From contig NZ_CP042163.1 in NCBI RefSeq assembly GCF_007725405.1, positions 2,604,001 to 2,668,000 of the forward strand: 64,000 bases of DNA. The letters run 5' to 3'. Made by a program: the position numbers and the translations under genes. Of this stretch, positions 42,766 to 53,345 are shown piece by piece. How positions within the stretch are numbered: the stretch's first letter is position 1; each line of letters starts with the position of its first letter. The notes under the pieces are model-generated. The model was not told the origin of the DNA and did not search any database. It saw only the letters and a program-made list of their open reading frames with translations. The stretch is from Shouchella miscanthi (GTDB taxonomy: Bacteria > Bacillota > Bacilli > Bacillales > Bacillaceae_D).

Positions 42766-43781
42766 GAATGAACCTCTCTCTCTTGAAGACGTTGCTCGTT
42801 AGGTGTTAAAGAGCCTTCTTTATACATAAGACATCGAACTTTACGCGCCCCCTCAGTCTTAACTAATTCCGGCAATACGTCGGCACAAACATCGGTTGCA
42901 TAATCGCATCTTGATGCGAATCGACAGCCAGAAGGGAATTGGTGCGCTGGTGGTACCATTCCTCTTATCGCCTCTAGACGTTCCTTATCATCCTCTAAAT
43001 TCGGCATACTTTTTAACAAACCTTGAGTATACGGGTGACTTGGGTTTGTAAACAATTCATAAGCAGGAGCCTCTTCCACAATTTGCCCCCCATACATCAC
43101 AAGTACCCGGTCAGCTGTTTCCGCTACGACTCCTAGATCATGAGTAATTAATAAAATAGAAGATTGAAACTCATTTTTCACTTTAATCATTAGGTCTAAG
43201 ATTTGCTGTTGAATGGTTACATCTAAAGCAGTTGTAGGCTCGTCTGCAATTAAAAGCTTCGGATTACAAGACATAGCCATGGCAATCATGACACGCTGTC
43301 TCATCCCTCCAGAAAGTTGATGTGGGAATTCAGTTAAGCTTTCTTCTGCTCTACTAAAACCAACAAGCTTTAATAGCTCGATTGCACGCTCTCTCGCCTG
43401 ATTTTTCGATACATTCGTATGCTTCCTGATTGTCTCAATAATCTGATTTCCTACTGAAAACACAGGGTTTAAAGATGTCATTGGTTCTTGGAAAATCATC
43501 GCAATGTCTTTCCCGCGGAACTTGTCTAGTTTTTTGGCAGACAATGTATTTAAGTCAGTTCCGTTTAACGTAATAGTGCCAGTCACTTTTCCTGGTGTAT
43601 CGACTAAACCCATAATAGACATGGACGTCATACTTTTTCCACTACCCGATTCTCCTACTAAGGCGACAACTTCATTCTGGTCAATGTGGAAACTAACGTC
43701 ATCTACAGCTTTAACGAGACGATGCTTGTTTACTTGAAAATAGGTTTTAACATTCTTCAGCTCTAGTAACGGCTTTCCCAT
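42762..43781 (-). CDS. appD: oligopeptide ABC transporter ATPase, AppD/OppD type
   Basis: The 339-residue ATPase has Walker A 'GESGSGKSM', signature 'LSGGMRQRVMIAMA', Walker B 'LLIADEPTTALD' and the C-terminal Cys motif 'CRFASRCDYATDVC'. It is first in an operon ordered D-F-A-B-C, the order of the B. subtilis app operon rather than opp (A-B-C-D-F), which is why the app names are used. A GGAGG site and an upstream promoter support the start. Confidence 0.94.
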   Translation of the reverse strand: MGKPLLELKNVKTYFQVNKHRLVKAVDDVSFHIDQNEVVALVGESGSGKSMTSMSIMGLVDTPGKVTGTITLNGTDLNTLSAKKLDKFRGKDIAMIFQEPMTSLNPVFSVGNQIIETIRKHTNVSKNQARERAIELLKLVGFSRAEESLTEFPHQLSGGMRQRVMIAMAMSCNPKLLIADEPTTALDVTIQQQILDLMIKVKNEFQSSILLITHDLGVVAETADRVLVMYGGQIVEEAPAYELFTNPSHPYTQGLLKSMPNLEDDKERLEAIRGMVPPAHQFPSGCRFASRCDYATDVCADVLPELVKTEGARKVRCLMYKEGSLTPNEQRLQEREVHS

Positions 43782-43819
43782 CTTTACCTCCGTTAATTTA
43801 ATTTGCTAATTTTTTGATA

Positions 43820-43847
43820 ATTATAGCACAAAATAAACATTTGCCAA
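43820..43847 (-). promoter_or_regulatory. promoter for appDFABC
   Basis: TTGGCA (43842-43847) and a perfect TATAAT (43820-43825) with a TGC extension lie on the minus strand with a 16-base spacer, about 40 bases upstream of appD. Confidence 0.65.
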
Positions 43848-43894
43848 TCCTTTTTTGATAGGATTTCTTACATTATTTTATTTACGCGTAAAAA

Positions 43895-43930
43895 ACCCCT
43901 TATATGATAAGAAATCACATAAGGGGCAAC
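43895..43930 (-). terminator. terminator of pdhABCD
   Basis: The stem CCCCTTAT-TGAT / ATCA-ATAAGGGG is followed on the minus strand by TTTTTTACG. Confidence 0.85.
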
Positions 43931-43936
43931 TTTTTA

Positions 43937-45343
43937 TTACATTGTGTGAATCGGTGTTCCAAGCGCTACTTCCGCTGTTTCCATCGTAATCTCTCCAAGA
44001 GAAGGGTGAGCATGAATGGTAAGAGCAATATCTTCTGCAGTCATACCAGCTTCAATCGCAAGACCTACTTCAGCAATCATATCTGAAGCATTCGGGCCAG
44101 CAATTTGAGCACCGATTACTAAGCCATCTTCTTTACGCGTAACAAGCTTCATGAAGCCATCTGTGTCATTAAGAGACAGAGCACGTCCATTTGCTGCAAA
44201 TGGGAATTTCGACGCTTTTGCATCGTAACCAGCTTCTTTTGCTTCCGCTTCTGTATAACCAACTGTTGCAAGCTCTGGCTCAGAGAAACATACCGCTGGA
44301 ATAGCAAGGTAATCAATTTCAGACGCTTCGCCACTAATCGCTTCTGCAGCAATTTTCGCTTCATAAGATGCTTTATGTGCAAGCGCTGGACCAGGAACAA
44401 TATCACCGATCGCATAAATGTTTTTCACATTTGTACGACATTGCTTATCAATCTTAACAAGTCCACGATCAGTCATTTCAACGCCAATACCTTCAAGGCC
44501 CAGTTCGTCTGTATTAGGTGTACGACCAACTGTAACAAGTACATAATCCGCTTCAATAACCGTTTCTTCACCTTTTACTTCTGCTGTTACTTTAACACCT
44601 TTATTTGTTTCTTCCACACCTTTAGCCATTGCTTCAGTGTGGAATGTTACATGATTAGCTTTTAATTTCTTTTCAACAAGTTTCGCCATTTGTTTCTCGA
44701 AACCAGGCAAAATTTGTTTCGATCCTTCAAGTACAGTGATTTCAGTACCAAGGTTAGCATATGCACCTGTTAGCTCAATACCGATATAACCGCCACCAAT
44801 AACAACCATTTTCTTTGGTACTTCTTTTAGTGCAAGAGCACCTGTTGAATTGATCACACGATCTGTGTACTTAAATGATGGAATTTCAATTGGACGTGAA
44901 CCTGTCGCGATAATACAGTTCTTGAACTTGTATGTGCTTGAGTTCTTTTCGTCCATAATTTTAACGGAATCTTCTCCAGAGAAATATGCTTCCCCACGAA
45001 TAATTTCCACTTTATTTCCTTTTAAAAGTCCTTCAACGCCTCCTGTTAATTTCTTAACAACAGAACCTTTCCACTCTTGGACTTTGTCGAAGTTAACTGT
45101 TACATTTTCAGCAACAATTCCCATGTCTTCAGAAGATTTTGCTTGGTGTGCACGATGACCTGCTTGAATTAATGCTTTTGAAGGAATACATCCAACGTTT
45201 AAACAAGCGCCACCCATGCTATCTTTTTCTACAATAGTTACTTTCTGTCCAAGTTGCGCTGCGCGAATAGCTGCAACGTAGCCTCCTGGACCAGAACCAA
45301 TTACGAGCGTATCTACTTCTTGTGCGAAATCTCCTACAACCAT
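43937..45343 (-). CDS. pdhD: dihydrolipoyl dehydrogenase (E3)
   Basis: The 468-residue flavoprotein has the FAD motif '[17 protein letters not shown]', the redox disulfide C47/C52 in '[13 protein letters not shown]', an NAD motif '[19 protein letters not shown]' and the C-terminal 'HAHPSLGE' with the active-site His. It reoxidises the lipoyl arm of the pyruvate dehydrogenase complex and probably of the other 2-oxo acid dehydrogenases. It begins 3 bases after pdhC. Confidence 0.97.
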   Translation of the reverse strand: MVVGDFAQEVDTLVIGSGPGGYVAAIRAAQLGQKVTIVEKDSMGGACLNVGCIPSKALIQAGHRAHQAKSSEDMGIVAENVTVNFDKVQEWKGSVVKKLTGGVEGLLKGNKVEIIRGEAYFSGEDSVKIMDEKNSSTYKFKNCIIATGSRPIEIPSFKYTDRVINSTGALALKEVPKKMVVIGGGYIGIELTGAYANLGTEITVLEGSKQILPGFEKQMAKLVEKKLKANHVTFHTEAMAKGVEETNKGVKVTAEVKGEETVIEADYVLVTVGRTPNTDELGLEGIGVEMTDRGLVKIDKQCRTNVKNIYAIGDIVPGPALAHKASYEAKIAAEAISGEASEIDYLAIPAVCFSEPELATVGYTEAEAKEAGYDAKASKFPFAANGRALSLNDTDGFMKLVTRKEDGLVIGAQIAGPNASDMIAEVGLAIEAGMTAEDIALTIHAHPSLGEITMETAEVALGTPIHTM

Positions 45344-45346
45344 GTC

Positions 45347-46633
45347 TTACCCCTCCATCAATAGTAATTGTGGGTCATTAAGCAATCGCTTAATTTGATT
45401 TAAAGCGCTTTGTGCCGTTACACCATCAATTAAACGGTGATCGTAGCTAATTGATAGTGATAACATTGTACCCACAACAATTTCGCCATCTTTTACGACT
45501 GGCTTCTCTTCAATTCGACCAATCCCAAGAATCATTACTTCTGGGTGGTTAATTACTGGTGTGAACCATTGTCCACTTGCAGAACCAAGGTTTGAAATTG
45601 TTGCTGATCCACCTTGCATTTCCGCACTTGAAAGCTTTCCATCACGGGCTTTTACTGCTAGCTCATTAATTTCATCTGCCAATTGGAAGATTGATTTACG
45701 GTCTGCGTCTTTAACAACTGGAACGACTAAACCTTGCTCTGTGTCTGCTGCAATTCCGATGTTAAAGTACTTTTTGTAAACAATTTCGCCTGCTTCATCA
45801 TCGATGGATGCATTTAATGCAGGATACTTACGAATCGCTGACGTTAATGCTTTTACAACGTAAGGAAGATACGTTAATTTCGTACCTTGATCAGCTGCAA
45901 CTTGCTTGTACTGCTTACGGTGAGCAACAAGTGCTGTTACATCAATTTCATCAAGATGCGTTACGTGAGGCGCTGTCTGCTTCGACTTCACCATTGCTTT
46001 TGCAATTGCTTTACGGATTCCTTTAAGCGGTACACGCTCTTCTCGTTGTTCGCTAGAAGCTGCTGGTGCAGATGTTGTTGTTTTCGCTTCTTTTTCTTCA
46101 CTTTGATCCGCTGATGAAGTTGTCTCTTCACTTTGATCACCAGATAAGAATGCGTCAATGTCTTCTTTCACAACACGTCCATTTTTTCCTGAACCTTTAA
46201 CGCTTGAAATGGTAACACCTTTCTCACGTGCGTACTTACGAACCGATGGCATTGCAATAACACGAGCACCGTCGCTTGATTCTGTATCAGCTGATTCAGA
46301 AGCTTTTTCTTCTGTTTTCTCAGCAGACGCAGTTTCTGATTTTTCTTCTTTAGCAGACTCATCGCTTCCGTTTTCTTCCTCGCCATCATCTTCAGAACCG
46401 TCATCAATAACTAAAATAACGTCTCCAACATAGCTTGTTGTACCTTCGTCTACTTTTACCTCAAGTACTTTACCATCAACTGGCGATGGCAGTTCCACTA
46501 CAGATTTGTCGTTTTGCACTTCAAGAAGAATATCATCCTCTTTAACTTCGTCGCCTTCTTTGACAAACCATTTTACAATTTCGCCTTCATGGATTCCTTC
46601 GCCCACTTCTGGCAGTTTATATTTATAAGCCAC
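45347..46633 (-). CDS. pdhC: pyruvate dehydrogenase complex dihydrolipoyl acetyltransferase (E2)
   Basis: The 428-residue protein has one lipoyl domain with the lipoyl lysine K43 in '[12 protein letters not shown]', a long acidic Ser/Glu/Ala-rich linker (about 80-120), a peripheral subunit-binding domain ('[14 protein letters not shown]'), a second flexible linker, and the acetyltransferase core with '[15 protein letters not shown]' (catalytic His). It forms the core of the complex and transfers acetyl groups to CoA. A 97-base gap with a hairpin separates it from pdhB. Confidence 0.96.
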   Translation of the reverse strand: MAYKYKLPEVGEGIHEGEIVKWFVKEGDEVKEDDILLEVQNDKSVVELPSPVDGKVLEVKVDEGTTSYVGDVILVIDDGSEDDGEEENGSDESAKEEKSETASAEKTEEKASESADTESSDGARVIAMPSVRKYAREKGVTISSVKGSGKNGRVVKEDIDAFLSGDQSEETTSSADQSEEKEAKTTTSAPAASSEQREERVPLKGIRKAIAKAMVKSKQTAPHVTHLDEIDVTALVAHRKQYKQVAADQGTKLTYLPYVVKALTSAIRKYPALNASIDDEAGEIVYKKYFNIGIAADTEQGLVVPVVKDADRKSIFQLADEINELAVKARDGKLSSAEMQGGSATISNLGSASGQWFTPVINHPEVMILGIGRIEEKPVVKDGEIVVGTMLSLSISYDHRLIDGVTAQSALNQIKRLLNDPQLLLMEG

Positions 46634-46677
46634 GGCTAAGCGCCTCCTTCATTATAACTCGAATTTAATCTCTATAA

Positions 46678-46720
46678 AAGAAAGAACGACCTAGTTTTCG
46701 ACTAGCTTCGTTTCTTTCTT
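46678..46720 (-). terminator. intra-operon hairpin between pdhB and pdhC
   Basis: An imperfect 17-bp stem (AAGAAAGAACGA..CTAGT pairing with ACTAG..TCGTTTCTTTCTT, one bulge) closes on loop TTTCG. It lies between the pdhB stop and the pdhC start and could attenuate, process or protect the message. Confidence 0.55.
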
Positions 46721-46730
46721 GAAATTTTTC

Positions 46731-47708
46731 TTAGAAGTTTATTACTTCTTTTGCTTTTTCTACGATAATGGCTGGGTTTGGTAACCAAGCATCTTCAACC
46801 GCTGCGAATGGATAAACCGTATCAGGTGATGTTACACGAAGAACAGGTGCTTCTAAAGAAAGGATCGCACGCTCTGTAATTTCAGCAACAATTTGAGAAG
46901 CGATTCCCGCTTGTTTTTGTGCTTCTTGTACAACAATTGCACGATTCGTTTTTTCAACAGACGCAATGACGGTTTCCACATCAAACGGGCTAACTGTCAT
47001 TAAGTCAATTACTTCTGCTTCAACGCCTTCTTCAGCAAGTTCCTCTGCTGCTTTCATTGAAGCTTGTACCATTGCTCCATAAGCGATGATGGTAATATCT
47101 TTTCCTTCACGCTTAATATCTGCTTTTCCAAGCTCAATCGTGTATTCTTCTTCCGGTACATCTTGACGGAACGAACGATACAATTTCATGTGCTCAAGGA
47201 ATACAACAGGATCGTTATCACGAATCGCTGAGATTAATAACCCTTTTGCATCGTATGGATTAGAAGGAATAACCACTTTAAGACCTGGAGTTTGCGCCAT
47301 TAATCCTTCTAAAGAATCAGCGTGCATTTCAGGTGTTTTTACGCCTCCACCAAATGGTGAACGTACAGTAACTGGCATTGTTTGCTTGTTACCTGAACGG
47401 TAGCGCCAACGAGACATTTGACCAGCAATAGAATCAAATACTTCGAATACGAATCCAAAGAATTGAATTTCCATAACCGGACGGTGTCCAGTAAGTGCAA
47501 GACCAATTGCTAGTCCACCAATACCAGACTCTGCTAATGGTGTATCAAACACACGATCTTCACCAAATTCTTTTTGTAAACCTTCTGTTACACGGAAAAC
47601 GCCGCCGTTTTGACCGACATCTTCACCAAAAACGAGTACATCTTCATTTTTGTTAAGCTCATTACGCATGGCATCCGTAATCGCTTGTGCCATTGTCCAA
47701 TTACCCAT
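46731..47708 (-). CDS. pdhB: pyruvate dehydrogenase E1 beta subunit
   Basis: The 325-residue protein has the transketolase-like pyrimidine domain '[21 protein letters not shown]' (shown in part), '[17 protein letters not shown]' with the activating Glu, and the C-terminal transketolase domain with '[11 protein letters not shown]'. Together with PdhA it decarboxylates pyruvate using thiamine diphosphate. It begins 3 bases after pdhA. Confidence 0.97.
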   Translation of the reverse strand: MGNWTMAQAITDAMRNELNKNEDVLVFGEDVGQNGGVFRVTEGLQKEFGEDRVFDTPLAESGIGGLAIGLALTGHRPVMEIQFFGFVFEVFDSIAGQMSRWRYRSGNKQTMPVTVRSPFGGGVKTPEMHADSLEGLMAQTPGLKVVIPSNPYDAKGLLISAIRDNDPVVFLEHMKLYRSFRQDVPEEEYTIELGKADIKREGKDITIIAYGAMVQASMKAAEELAEEGVEAEVIDLMTVSPFDVETVIASVEKTNRAIVVQEAQKQAGIASQIVAEITERAILSLEAPVLRVTSPDTVYPFAAVEDAWLPNPAIIVEKAKEVINF

Positions 47709-47711
47709 GGG

Positions 47712-49236
<1,525 letters not shown>

Positions 49237-49286
49237 AACACCCTCCCTCATTTCCACTTTTGACAGTGTGCATGAGAGGGGGTGCA
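49237..49286 (-). terminator. terminator of ykyA
   Basis: A long stem (CACCCTCCCTCAT paired with ATGAGAGGGGGTG, with two imperfect pairs) spans a 21-base loop and is followed on the minus strand by GTTTTTAG. Confidence 0.65.
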
Positions 49287-49303
49287 CAAACACTTACCTA
49301 CAC

Positions 49304-49954
49304 TTATTCAAACCGTACTTCTAAATCAGATGCTTCATAAAAAGCTCGCTTTGCATCATTATAAGCTGTTGTATATTCATTAAACTGCTCTGTTGCTTCA
49401 CGACGCTCTTCGTATTTTTGATTCGTTTCTTCAATATGAGCTGTTAATGTTTCTGCGTCTAACTCTTCGTCTTTTAACATTTCATATAATTGTTCATCCA
49501 AGTCTAACGATTCTTCGTAAATAGTATGTAGGTCTTGATAACTGGCATAACGATTATCCATCGCTTCTTGTACGTCGTTCGCTAAGTCAACTAAGTTTTC
49601 ATCTTCAAGCTCCGAAAAATCAGCTACAGCATTTTCAAACACATTGTATCCTTCTTCAATGCTCTCTTGTTCATTAGAAAGTAATTCTCGTCTCTCTCCT
49701 ACAGATGCAATGGCTTCATCTGCTAAGCGAACAATTTCATCGTAAGCATCCATGTCCAAATCAACAATTTGAGAATAGAGCTCAGCTTCATGTTCTTCCG
49801 CATCCATCATCGGTTGCTGTTGCTCATCAAATCCTTCATTTTCTATTTCAGCGGCCTCTTCTAATGAACTATGAATCGACTCGGTTGCTGTTTGTCCACA
49901 AGCTACTAAAAACAAGCTTGAAAACGCCACGGTCGCTATAAACCTTTTCGACAA
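49304..49954 (-). CDS. ykyA: YkyA-family putative cell-wall-binding lipoprotein
   Basis: The 216-residue protein has a lipobox LVAC (C19) and a very acidic, almost wholly alpha-helical mature part with coiled-coil character (for example 'EETNQKYEERREATEQF'). This is the YkyA family. In B. subtilis ykyA also lies between def and pdhA. The family is annotated as cell-wall-binding lipoprotein; the actual role is unknown. A GGAGGAG site precedes the ATG. Confidence 0.86.
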   Translation of the reverse strand: MSKRFIATVAFSSLFLVACGQTATESIHSSLEEAAEIENEGFDEQQQPMMDAEEHEAELYSQIVDLDMDAYDEIVRLADEAIASVGERRELLSNEQESIEEGYNVFENAVADFSELEDENLVDLANDVQEAMDNRYASYQDLHTIYEESLDLDEQLYEMLKDEELDAETLTAHIEETNQKYEERREATEQFNEYTTAYNDAKRAFYEASDLEVRFE

Positions 49955-50070
49955 AAACCTCTCCTCCTTCGAGCTTTCTCAACTCTTTTTTCTCTTCTCT
50001 CACAATATCTAACAATCGATCATTTGGCAAGCTTTTACTATTATAAAAAAAGATATAGGCATTTATCCAA

Positions 50071-50097
50071 ACATTTTTTTCTTTCTTGCATAGGATG
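50071..50097 (+). promoter_or_regulatory. possible sigma-K promoter for YjcZ-family gene
   Basis: AC (50071-50072), a 16-base spacer and CATAGGATG (50089-50097) resemble the sigma-K pattern AC-N16-CATANNNTA with one mismatch at the end. This would fit mother-cell expression. Confidence 0.3.
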
Positions 50098-50144
50098 TGG
50101 ATATAAATCGCCTAGTGCGGTGGTTATTAAAGGAGGAATTTCAA

Positions 50145-50378
50145 ATGAGTTATGGAGAAAAGTACGGATATAACTATGGGTATGACCAATGCTGTGAGCC
50201 TTATGGCTATGGGTATGGATACGGACAACATTGTGGTGGAGGCGGTGGAAAAGGATTTGCGTTAATCGTTGTTCTTTTCATCCTTCTAATTATTGTTGGT
50301 GCTTCTTGGTTCTCAGGTGGCGTAGAAGAAGGTCCTGACTGTGATTACCAAGGTCCTGGCCACGGTCCAAAAAAATAA
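50145..50378 (+). CDS. YjcZ-family small sporulation membrane protein, extended form
   Basis: The 77-residue protein has a Gly/Tyr-rich N-terminal half with repeated YGYG units, then the YjcZ signature helix '[19 protein letters not shown]' (about 38-56), then a Gly/Pro/Asp-rich tail with one Cys. Typical YjcZ proteins are about 25-50 residues and end at the helix, so both flanks are extra. An AAAGGAGGA site supports the ATG at 50145. Such proteins are made late in sporulation; the function is unknown. Confidence 0.85.
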   Translation: MSYGEKYGYNYGYDQCCEPYGYGYGYGQHCGGGGGKGFALIVVLFILLIIVGASWFSGGVEEGPDCDYQGPGHGPKK

Positions 50379-50381
50379 ACG

Positions 50382-50417
50382 AAAAAGCGACGCGAGATGT
50401 TCGTGTCGCTTTTTTCT
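50382..50417 (+). terminator. terminator of YjcZ-family gene
   Basis: The stem AAAAGCGACGCGA / TCGTGTCGCTTTT (one G-T pair) is followed by TTC; loop GATGT. Confidence 0.8.
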
Positions 50418-50419
50418 GC

Positions 50420-50448
50420 TTGCACATCGGATTATTTATCCTTAAACT
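50420..50448 (+). promoter_or_regulatory. promoter for def
   Basis: TTGCAC (50420-50425) and TAAACT (50443-50448) are 17 bases apart, immediately after the preceding terminator and about 30 bases before def. Confidence 0.55.
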
Positions 50449-50479
50449 ATTGAAAGATAAGTAAAGGAGTGAAATCCAT

Positions 50480-51031
50480 ATGATCACAATGAAAGACGTG
50501 GTTCGTGAGGGACATCCTGTGTTAAGGAAAGTGGCAGAGCCTGTAGAAACCCCATTAAGTCATGAAGATAAAGAGACATTACTTTCCATGCTTGAGTTTT
50601 TAAAAAATAGTCAAGACCCGGAAACCGCCGAAACGTACGATTTACGACCTGGTGTTGGCCTTGCGGCTCCACAAATCGGTATTTCAAAACGATTATTTGC
50701 TGTCCATGCGACAGACGAAAACGACAAGCTCTATAGCCTTGGAATCGCCAACCCTAAAGTAGTTAGCCATTCTGTTGAACAAAATCAATTAGATAGTGGT
50801 GAAGGGTGCCTTTCTGTTGACCGTGAAGTAGAAGGGGTTGTTCCAAGACATGCTCGATTAACCGTAAAAGGAATCGATCACAATAATGAAGAGGTCACAT
50901 TACGATTACGTGGCTATATTGCTATCGTGTTTCAACATGAGCTTGATCACTTAGATGGGGTCATGTTCTATGATCGAATTGAAGGGCTTGAAGATAAATT
51001 TAAGCAGCCGCTTCCTGGCTTTGCTCTTTAA
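50480..51031 (+). CDS. def: peptide deformylase
   Basis: The 183-residue enzyme has the three deformylase motifs: 'GVGLAAPQIG' (58-67), 'EGCLSV' (metal ligand C110) and 'HELDH' (metal ligands H153 and H157, catalytic E154). It removes the formyl group from nascent proteins. The insertion between motifs is typical of the Gram-positive type II form (B. subtilis YkrB/DefB). A GTAAAGGAG site lies upstream; a second in-frame ATG nine bases on is also possible. Confidence 0.96.
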   Translation: MITMKDVVREGHPVLRKVAEPVETPLSHEDKETLLSMLEFLKNSQDPETAETYDLRPGVGLAAPQIGISKRLFAVHATDENDKLYSLGIANPKVVSHSVEQNQLDSGEGCLSVDREVEGVVPRHARLTVKGIDHNNEEVTLRLRGYIAIVFQHELDHLDGVMFYDRIEGLEDKFKQPLPGFAL

Positions 51032-51040
51032 TTTCCAGTA

Positions 51041-51108
51041 ACCCCCTCGTGTTTATTTTGTTTGTTGATACACACTATGAACAAAACAATGAGAGAGGGG
51101 GTTTTTCT
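51041..51108 (+). terminator. terminator of def
   Basis: ACCCCCTC pairs with GAGGGGGT, with a second helix inside (TTTTGTTTGTT / GAACAAAACA), followed by TTTTTC. Confidence 0.75.
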
Positions 51109-51212
51109 TTTGTTAAAGAAGTGGCGTGAAAAACTCTTGAAACGGTGCAAAGATCTTTTGCCAAAGTCTTTATTTCTTGATGTGTAATTCAACTTAATTG
51201 TGGAAAGACTTG

Positions 51213-51248
51213 AAGCCATCCGGTATTATTTATACGGGTTGGCTTTTT
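51213..51248 (+). terminator. second plus-strand terminator between def and rpoY
   Basis: AAGCCA-CCG..TAT pairs with ATA..CGG-TGGCTT, followed by TTT. It lies 105 bases past the def terminator, so either def has a back-up terminator or a short transcript ends here. Between the two, a 25-codon ORF starts with TTG at 51110. Confidence 0.6.
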
Positions 51249-51275
51249 GGCATTTCTAAAAAGCGTGATTTCCGA

Positions 51276-51281
51276 TATAAT
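51276..51281 (+). promoter_or_regulatory. -10 element for rpoY-rnjA
   Basis: A perfect TATAAT lies 34 bases before rpoY, between the terminator and the gene. No -35 hexamer at the proper distance is convincing. Confidence 0.4.
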
Positions 51282-51315
51282 AGATAAACAATGGTATTAA
51301 AGGAGAGGTTCATTC

Positions 51316-51525
51316 ATGATCTTTAAAGTGTTTTTCCAAGAAAATCATACACAGGCGCCTGTAAGAGAGCGCACAAATTCCTTATATATTGAGGCTGAAA
51401 GCGTTAGTGATGTTCGTGCTAAGTTAATCGAACACCCTTACAATATCGAATATATTACACCGCTCACGGGTTCGTTTCTAGAATATGAACAGCAACGTGA
51501 CGGTTATAAGGTTGTGAATGCATAA
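51316..51525 (+). CDS. rpoY: RNA polymerase epsilon subunit
   Basis: The 69-residue protein matches RpoY (YkzG, DUF1447): 'MIFKVFFQENHTQAPVRERT' and 'VRAKLIEHPYNIEYITPL'. It is a small subunit of Firmicutes RNA polymerase. An AGGAGAGG site precedes the ATG. Its stop codon is immediately followed by the rnjA ATG with no spacer, so the two are translated in a coupled way, as in other bacilli. Confidence 0.95.
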   Translation: MIFKVFFQENHTQAPVRERTNSLYIEAESVSDVRAKLIEHPYNIEYITPLTGSFLEYEQQRDGYKVVNA

Positions 51526-53193
51526 ATGAAACAAGTAAAGAACAATCAAACCGCAGTTTTCGCTCTTGGAGGTATGGGTGAGATTGGAAAAAATACATAC
51601 GGTGTTCAGTTCCAAGATGAAATCATCCTTATTGATGCAGGAATTATGTTTCCAGAAGATGATTTACTTGGCATCGATTATGTAATTCCAGACTACACGT
51701 ACCTGGTAAAAAACAAAGATAAGATTAAAGGCTTATTTATTACTCACGGTCACGAAGATCATATTGGTGGTATCCCTTATTTATTAAGGGAGTTAAATAT
51801 TGACGTGTATGGTGGGAAGCTTGCACTTGGATTGTTAAAAGGAAAGCTTGAAGAGCATGGTTTACTTCGCAATGCAAAGCTTCATCCGATAACGGAAGAT
51901 CAAGTTGTGAAATTCACAAAAACCGCTGTCTCGTTCTTCCGGACAACCCATAGTATTCCTGAATCCTATGGAATAGTGGTGAAAACTCCTCCTGGGAATG
52001 TTGTTCATACTGGTGACTTTAAGTTTGACTTTACACCTGTAGGAGAACCAGCCAACTTAACAAAGATGGCTAAAATTGGCGAAGAAGGCGTCCTATGCCT
52101 ATTGTCTGATAGCACGAACAGTGAAATTCCAGACTTCACCATGTCTGAACGAAAAGTTGGTGACAGCATCAACAATATTTTCCGTAAAGTCGACGGTCGA
52201 GTCATTTTTGCCACTTTTGCTTCCAATATTCATCGCTTACAGCAAGTTATTGAAGCAGCAGTTGCCAATAACCGTAAAGTCTGCGTGTTTGGTCGTTCCA
52301 TGGATTCGGCTATAGCGATTGGACAAGAGCTAGGACATATCGTTGCGCCAAAAGGAACATTTATTGAGCACTCTCAATTAAATAAGCTTCCTGATAATCA
52401 AGTCACCATTTTATGTACGGGTAGCCAAGGAGAACCAATGGCTGCTTTATCTCGTATAGCATTCGGTACTCATCGTCAAATTCAGATTATCCCTGGTGAC
52501 ACGGTTGTCTTTTCAAGCTCTCCGATCCCTGGAAATACACTTTCTGTCGGTAAAATTATTAATCAACTTTATCGCGCTGGTGCAAATGTTATTCATGGAC
52601 CACTTAATGATATTCATACGTCTGGTCACGGCGGACAAGAAGAACAAAAGTTAATGCTTCGCTTAATGAAGCCACAATATTTCTTACCTATTCACGGTGA
52701 ATACCGGATGTTAAAAACCCATAATAAGCTGGCGCAAGCATGTGGTGTTTCAGCTGATAATTGCTTTATTATGGACAATGGCGATGTTTTAGCGCTTCAC
52801 CCAAATGAAGCTGGCGTTGTTGGTAAAATCCCTTCTGGTTCTGTTTATGTTGATGGGAATGGTATCGGCGATATTGGAAATATTGTTTTACGTGACCGCC
52901 GTATTTTATCAGAAGAAGGTCTCGTTATTGTAGTCGTTAGTTTGGATATGAAGGAATATAAAGTGACTGCGGGTCCTGACTTAATATCTAGAGGCTTCGT
53001 TTATATGCGAGAGTCTGGGGACTTGATTCATGAAGCGCAAAAATTACTTACTGCTCACTTGCATCAAGTAATGGAACGAAAAACAAACCAGTGGTCAGAA
53101 ATCAAAAATGAAATTTCAGACTTACTAGGACCATTTCTATACGAAAGAACAAAAAGAAAGCCAATGATCCTACCGATTATTATGGAAGTGTAA
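51526..53193 (+). CDS. rnjA: ribonuclease J1
   Basis: The 555-residue metallo-beta-lactamase/beta-CASP nuclease has the metal motif HGHEDH (74-79), '[10 protein letters not shown]', 'HTGDFKFDF' and the beta-CASP motifs '[10 protein letters not shown]' and 'SGHGGQEE', plus a C-terminal dimerisation domain. RNase J1 is both a 5'-to-3' exonuclease and an endonuclease and shapes mRNA turnover. In B. subtilis it binds GapA-SR1P, and an SR1P gene is present in this window. Start ATG directly abuts the rpoY stop. Confidence 0.97.
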   Translation: MKQVKNNQTAVFALGGMGEIGKNTYGVQFQDEIILIDAGIMFPEDDLLGIDYVIPDYTYLVKNKDKIKGLFITHGHEDHIGGIPYLLRELNIDVYGGKLALGLLKGKLEEHGLLRNAKLHPITEDQVVKFTKTAVSFFRTTHSIPESYGIVVKTPPGNVVHTGDFKFDFTPVGEPANLTKMAKIGEEGVLCLLSDSTNSEIPDFTMSERKVGDSINNIFRKVDGRVIFATFASNIHRLQQVIEAAVANNRKVCVFGRSMDSAIAIGQELGHIVAPKGTFIEHSQLNKLPDNQVTILCTGSQGEPMAALSRIAFGTHRQIQIIPGDTVVFSSSPIPGNTLSVGKIINQLYRAGANVIHGPLNDIHTSGHGGQEEQKLMLRLMKPQYFLPIHGEYRMLKTHNKLAQACGVSADNCFIMDNGDVLALHPNEAGVVGKIPSGSVYVDGNGIGDIGNIVLRDRRILSEEGLVIVVVSLDMKEYKVTAGPDLISRGFVYMRESGDLIHEAQKLLTAHLHQVMERKTNQWSEIKNEISDLLGPFLYERTKRKPMILPIIMEV

Positions 53194-53197
53194 TGAC

Positions 53198-53250
53198 AAG
53201 CTGTCCTATTAAAGTTGTTTCTTTAGCTTTAATGGGATAAGCTTTTTTTA
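53198..53250 (+). terminator. terminator of rpoY-rnjA
   Basis: AAGCT-TCC-ATTAAAG pairs with CTTTAAT-GGA-AAGCTT, followed by TTTTTT. Confidence 0.8.
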
Positions 53251-53345
53251 AATCCAGTAACATTGCTATTTTCCAATCACTTTTTGAGAAATTTGTCCAA
53301 ATATGATACGCTCTTTTTGCAACAAAAAAGGAAAGGGATGAACAT

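Noticed and set aside
44375..44665. Cys/Asn-rich open frame opposite pdhD
   Set aside because: It is a mirror of the strongly conserved pdhD reading frame, with no ribosome site or promoter. The same holds for the long frames opposite ctaD, pycA, typA and dapH.
46081..46400. Possible repeat region in pdhC
   Set aside because: The Ser/Glu/Ala-rich runs are the flexible linkers of the E2 subunit, not DNA repeats.
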